Shown piece after piece: positions 61,004 through 64,000 of a stretch of 64,000 bases of DNA (position 1 is its first letter; each line of letters starts with the position of its first letter). The stretch spans positions 18,122 to 82,121 of the forward strand of contig JBAXER010000002.1 in the NCBI GenBank assembly GCA_037140375.1, given 5' to 3'. A program made the position numbers and the translations under genes. Source of the stretch: WLMZ01 sp037140375 (lineage in GTDB: Bacteria > Actinomycetota > Acidimicrobiia > Acidimicrobiales > Ilumatobacteraceae). The notes beneath the pieces are model-generated. The model did not search any database and was not told the origin of the DNA. It saw only the letters and a program-made list of their open reading frames with translations.

Positions 61004-62203
61004 CTAACCCACGTCGGCGGGCCGCTCGATGACGTCGACCAGATAGGTCTTCTCGACCCGGCCACGCTCGACAACCACTGAAATCTGGTCACCGGGTTGG
61101 TGAGCGCGAACAGCAGCGATGACCCCGGCTCCGCCGTTGATTTGCTGACCATCAATCGCGACGATCACGTCGAGTTCAACAATCCCGGCTTTATCTGCGG
61201 GAAGACCTGCGATCACGCTTGCGACCACTGCTCCCTTGCCACCGTCGGACCGTTCGGTCAGGCCGATACCGATGTACCCCTCGTTGCGCTGCGTGCCGTT
61301 TGCCTGCGCGCGCAACACCTCAATCTCCGGAATTGCCTGCGCCATCGAGATTGAAAAGCCGATGCTGGTGGCGGTGTTGCTTGCATCGCTGCGAGCGACA
61401 GCCGTGTTCACCCCAACTACTTCTCCAGCAGCATTCACGAGCGGCCCACCCGAGTTACCCGACGAGATCGCTGCATCGGTCTGGATCAATCCGTCAAGCG
61501 CGCCCGCATCAATACGAATGGTGCGATCCAGAGCGCTCACGATTCCGAGCGTGACGCTGGCCTCTCCGTCAAGATCGAGTGCATATCCGATAGCAAGCAC
61601 TTCGTCGCCGACACGCACATTGTCGGGATCGGCCAGCGTTGCAGGAATGAGTCCGGTGACATCAACAGCCAGCAGCGCAAGGTCATGCCCAGGATCGGTC
61701 GCCAAGATTTTTGCTGAACGTGGATTGCCTTCACCTGCAAGTCGAACCCTCACCTGAGTAGCTCCGGCGACTACGTGCGCATTTGTCAAGATCTGCCCAT
61801 CAGATGTGAGCACGATGCCCGTACCCACGCCTTCGCCTGTTTGGCCACCGTCGCTGACATCGGTGGAGACACTCACAATGCTGGGGCGCAAGGTTGAAGT
61901 CACCGCCGCAACATCGAGGCGTTGTTCGAAGGCACCGCTACGGGGCTTGCCAAGCACGACCGATTCGGTCGAGTTACGGAAGGCCTCCGGCGTTTTTTGC
62001 TGCTCAATTCGAGCACCCACGTACACACCGAGCAACCCCGATGTCCACACGGCGCAGAGAACCGCACCAATCCACACCAAACGGGTGCGGCGCACGGGCC
62101 GCTTCCAAACACTCGGCGCCGCCGTGGTTGTAGGCACCTGAGGCGGAGGCAACGAGGCAGACATCGGCCGGTCTCCAACCTGAGGCGGAGGCAGCATCGA
62201 CAT
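61004..62203 (-). CDS. Membrane-anchored HtrA-like serine protease with PDZ domain (copy 1)
   Basis: A 399-residue protease. A short Pro-rich cytoplasmic N-terminus contains a doubled LPPPQV motif, followed by one membrane helix (LVWIGAVLCAVWTSGLLGVY, about 44-64). The protease triad is histidine in ILTNAHVVAGA, aspartate in DPGHDLALLAVD and serine in AISSGNSGGPLVNA. A PDZ domain occupies about 305-395 (GYIGIGLTERSDGGK). It lies on the cell-surface side and probably handles damaged proteins. It is 80 bases after its paralogue and may be co-transcribed. Confidence 0.92.
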   Translation of the reverse strand: MSMLPPPQVGDRPMSASLPPPQVPTTTAAPSVWKRPVRRTRLVWIGAVLCAVWTSGLLGVYVGARIEQQKTPEAFRNSTESVVLGKPRSGAFEQRLDVAAVTSTLRPSIVSVSTDVSDGGQTGEGVGTGIVLTSDGQILTNAHVVAGATQVRVRLAGEGNPRSAKILATDPGHDLALLAVDVTGLIPATLADPDNVRVGDEVLAIGYALDLDGEASVTLGIVSALDRTIRIDAGALDGLIQTDAAISSGNSGGPLVNAAGEVVGVNTAVARSDASNTATSIGFSISMAQAIPEIEVLRAQANGTQRNEGYIGIGLTERSDGGKGAVVASVIAGLPADKAGIVELDVIVAIDGQQINGGAGVIAAVRAHQPGDQISVVVERGRVEKTYLVDVIERPADVG

Positions 62204-62283
62204 CAGGTAGTTCTAGCGGTTCAAACGGCTGAGTTGATCGACCCTGACGAAACAATGTCACTGCGGCGGCACACAAATGCTCC

Positions 62284-63483
62284 CTAGTCCGTGGGACGAG
62301 CGACCACTTTGGTCGTGCCCGTGAACGCCTTGTCGCCGCGCCCATACTCAATGGTGACGGTGTCGCCGGGCGACAAATCGCGAATCGAGGCGATCAGCCC
62401 GGCCTGGCCGTCGATCACATCACCGTTCACTCTGCGCACAATGTCTCCGTCTTGAAGGCCCAACTCGGCTGCTGGTGATCCGGGCTTGATGCGAGCAACC
62501 ACAGCGCCGCGACCGCCGTCGGAGCGATCTTCGACCGACACGCCGAGGTAACCCTCGACGCGGGCTGCACCATTGCCTGCCTCACGCAACTGAGCGACCA
62601 CCTTTTGAATCTCTTTCATCGAGATCGAAAAGCCAATGTTGCTCGCAATGTTGGCTGCACTGCTTCGGGCGACCGCCGTGTTGATTCCGATCACCTGACC
62701 GGCCGCGTTCACAAGTGGACCACCCGAGTTCCCCGACGAGATTGCTGCGTCAGTTTGCAACAGTCCGTTGAGCGCTCCGGTTTCGGTGATCATCGTGCGA
62801 CTCAACGCCGAGATAATGCCCGAGGTCACCGACGCCTCACCAGGCAGGCCGAGCGCGAAGCCCATCGCCACCACTTGATCTCCCACCCGAACGCTGTCGG
62901 TTGCCGCAAACTGCGAAACCGTGAGAGCCGAGCTCTTCACCCTCAGCAACGCAAGATCGTTGCCAACATCGGTGCCAACTACCTCGGCTGAGATCGGCTC
63001 GGTAGTGCCGGGCAGAAGAACTCGTACGGCAACGGCATCGACAACGACGTGAGCATTTGTCACGATCTCGCCATCGGCCGAGATCACCACACCCGTTCCG
63101 ACGCCCTCGCCAGAGCCCGATGGGCCATCGACATCTACCGATACTTTGACAACCGATGGGCCGATAATCGACACGACATGAGCGACATCAATGCTCTTAC
63201 CAAGCTCTGCCGGACGGGCGCCTTCGATGGTCACTGGAGCCACCGACGACGGCTGCACGTGTTGATCGGAATCTGGCGAGCCGCCGATTACACGAGCGAC
63301 GGCTACCACGACGCCTGCAATGAGCATCACCGCCACGGCGACTTTGGCCATTCGGCGGTCGCCGGGAGCGCGGCGACTCGGTGCAGGGGAATCAACGACC
63401 ACAGACGGCGAGGGCCACGGCGCTGACGCTGATGGCGCTGGGGCTGATGGCTCTGAACTGAACGAATCAACTGGTTGAGTCAT
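62284..63483 (-). CDS. Membrane-anchored HtrA-like serine protease with PDZ domain (copy 2)
   Basis: A 399-residue paralogue of the next gene, with a Ser/Ala/Pro-rich cytoplasmic head (about 1-42), a membrane helix (VAVAVMLIAGVVVAVARVIG), and the same triad: histidine in IVTNAHVVVDA, aspartate in DVGNDLALLRV, serine in AISSGNSGGPLVNA. Its PDZ domain (about 305-390) has GYLGVSVEDRSDGGRGAVVA. It is the first of the pair and follows the rpsJ terminator by about 80 bases. Confidence 0.92.
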   Translation of the reverse strand: MTQPVDSFSSEPSAPAPSASAPWPSPSVVVDSPAPSRRAPGDRRMAKVAVAVMLIAGVVVAVARVIGGSPDSDQHVQPSSVAPVTIEGARPAELGKSIDVAHVVSIIGPSVVKVSVDVDGPSGSGEGVGTGVVISADGEIVTNAHVVVDAVAVRVLLPGTTEPISAEVVGTDVGNDLALLRVKSSALTVSQFAATDSVRVGDQVVAMGFALGLPGEASVTSGIISALSRTMITETGALNGLLQTDAAISSGNSGGPLVNAAGQVIGINTAVARSSAANIASNIGFSISMKEIQKVVAQLREAGNGAARVEGYLGVSVEDRSDGGRGAVVARIKPGSPAAELGLQDGDIVRRVNGDVIDGQAGLIASIRDLSPGDTVTIEYGRGDKAFTGTTKVVARPTD

Positions 63484-63565
63484 GGTTCGTGTTTATCCGA
63501 CTCGCTGCTTGTTCGGAAGCGCAGCGCGCCCAAATTTACCGAATTCTCACGAAATGAGAACGACG

Positions 63566-63591
63566 AAGGGCGGCCCCGAAGGACCGCCCTT
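63566..63591 (-). terminator. Hairpin terminator of the str operon after rpsJ
   Basis: An 8-bp perfect GC-rich stem (63566-63573 with 63584-63591) with a 10-base loop lies 31 bases beyond the rpsJ stop. It separates rpsJ from the htrA pair and supports a true operon end there. Confidence 0.75.
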
Positions 63592-63621
63592 TGTTCAGTT
63601 CTACAGATCAGACGAGCTTGT

Positions 63622-63936
63622 TCAGCTGCCCTGGATCTTGATTTCGATGTCGACGCCAGCAGGCAACTCGATGCGCTGCAGGCTGTCGATGGTCTTTGGG
63701 TTTGGATCGATGATGTCGATCAGACGCTTGTGGATGCGCATTTCGAAGTGCTCACGTGAGTCCTTGTCAATGTGCGGTCCGCGAATCACCGTGTAGCGGT
63801 GCTTGTCGGTGGGCAATGGAATCGGGCCACGAATGGTCGCTGAGGTACGGGTGACCGTCTCGACGATCTTCTTGGTCGACTGATCAATGATCTCGTGATC
63901 GAACGCTTTGATACGAATGCGGATGCTCTGTGCCAT
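63622..63936 (-). CDS. rpsJ: 30S ribosomal protein S10
   Basis: A 104-residue S10, also the NusE transcription factor. It begins MAQSIRIRIKAFDHEIIDQS and has GPIPLPTDKHRYTVIRGPHI and SREHFEMRIHKRLIDII. It lies 11 bases after tuf and is followed by a terminator rather than by rplC. Confidence 0.98.
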   Translation of the reverse strand: MAQSIRIRIKAFDHEIIDQSTKKIVETVTRTSATIRGPIPLPTDKHRYTVIRGPHIDKDSREHFEMRIHKRLIDIIDPNPKTIDSLQRIELPAGVDIEIKIQGS

Positions 63937-63947
63937 GTTGTTTCAGC

Positions 63948-64000
63948 TTACTTCAGGATCTTGACGACGCGGCCGGCGCCAACAGTACGACCACCCTCAC
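63948..64000 (-). CDS. tuf: Elongation factor Tu, C-terminal end
   Basis: Only the last 16 codons and the stop are inside the window: EGGRTVGAGRVVKILK then TAA. This is the conserved EF-Tu C-terminus. The rest lies beyond the right edge, with fusA, rpsG and rpsL expected further upstream. Confidence 0.95.
   Translation of the reverse strand, partial: EGGRTVGAGRVVKILK

Noticed and set aside
1..64000. CRISPR arrays, insertion sequences, prophage, tRNA or rRNA genes
   Set aside because: No regularly spaced repeats, transposase or integrase motifs, cloverleaf sequences or rRNA signatures were found on either strand by eye.

Overview
The window is a compact, GC-rich, gene-dense stretch of chromosome from an actinobacterium. 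The evidence is a mycofactocin precursor with its radical-SAM maturase, an actinobacterial-type HelD, GroESL behind a CIRCE operator, zinc-type S14 and L36, and an RpoA-L17-TruA-L13-S9 order. A lineage near Acidimicrobiia (Ilumatobacter-like) fits the very long GlmS-like protein and the general gene content, but this is an inference. No tRNA, rRNA, insertion sequence, prophage or CRISPR array was seen.

Positions 1-8340 form a mycofactocin neighbourhood: two zinc alcohol dehydrogenases of the nicotinoprotein (NDMA-dependent) type, a HelD-like helicase, a DUF3105 lipoprotein, then mftA-mftB-mftC followed directly by a plsY-like gene and a large FMN/4Fe-4S/FAD oxidoreductase of the mycofactocin-associated FadH/OYE type. 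The maturation genes mftD, mftE and mftF are not in the window. After a perfect 22-bp inverted repeat (8401-8449), positions 8484-22749 hold ordinary accessory and housekeeping genes: an ABC-2 exporter, an SDR, a pirin, an acyl-CoA synthetase, a dienelactone hydrolase with an aminoglycoside-phosphotransferase-like kinase, an NlpC/P60 hydrolase, guaA, an epoxide-hydrolase-like enzyme, a PLP decarboxylase, a secreted prokaryotic phospholipase A2 and a NUDIX hydrolase.

Positions 22889-39154 are on the minus strand and read, in transcription order, rplM-rpsI-glmM-glmS-acpS-nnr-alr-tsaE-tsaB-rimI-tsaD-THUMP methyltransferase-dus-maf, then groES-groEL under a CIRCE-marked promoter. Many junctions are 4-bp ATGA/GTGA overlaps, so translational coupling is likely. 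The run links ribosomal proteins, amino-sugar and peptidoglycan precursor synthesis, acyl-carrier activation, metabolite repair and tRNA modification.

Positions 39455-55958 are a complete S10-spc-alpha ribosomal block, also on the minus strand: rplC-rplD-rplW-rplB-rpsS-rplV-rpsC-rplP-rpmC-rpsQ-rplN-rplX-rplE-rpsN-rpsH-rplF-rplR-rpsE-rpmD-rplO-secY-adk-map-infA-rpmJ-rpsM-rpsK-rpsD-rpoA-rplQ-truA. infA appears to start at a CTG behind a strong Shine-Dalgarno sequence.

Positions 55959-63621 break the usual rpsJ-rplC junction. Seven genes lie there: a trypsin-like lipoprotein, an enoyl-CoA hydratase, an alpha/beta hydrolase, a methyltransferase-rhodanese fusion, a phytanoyl-CoA-dioxygenase-like enzyme and two tandem membrane-anchored HtrA proteases. 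The window ends with rpsJ and the last codons of tuf, so rpsJ belongs to the str operon here and ends at its own hairpin.
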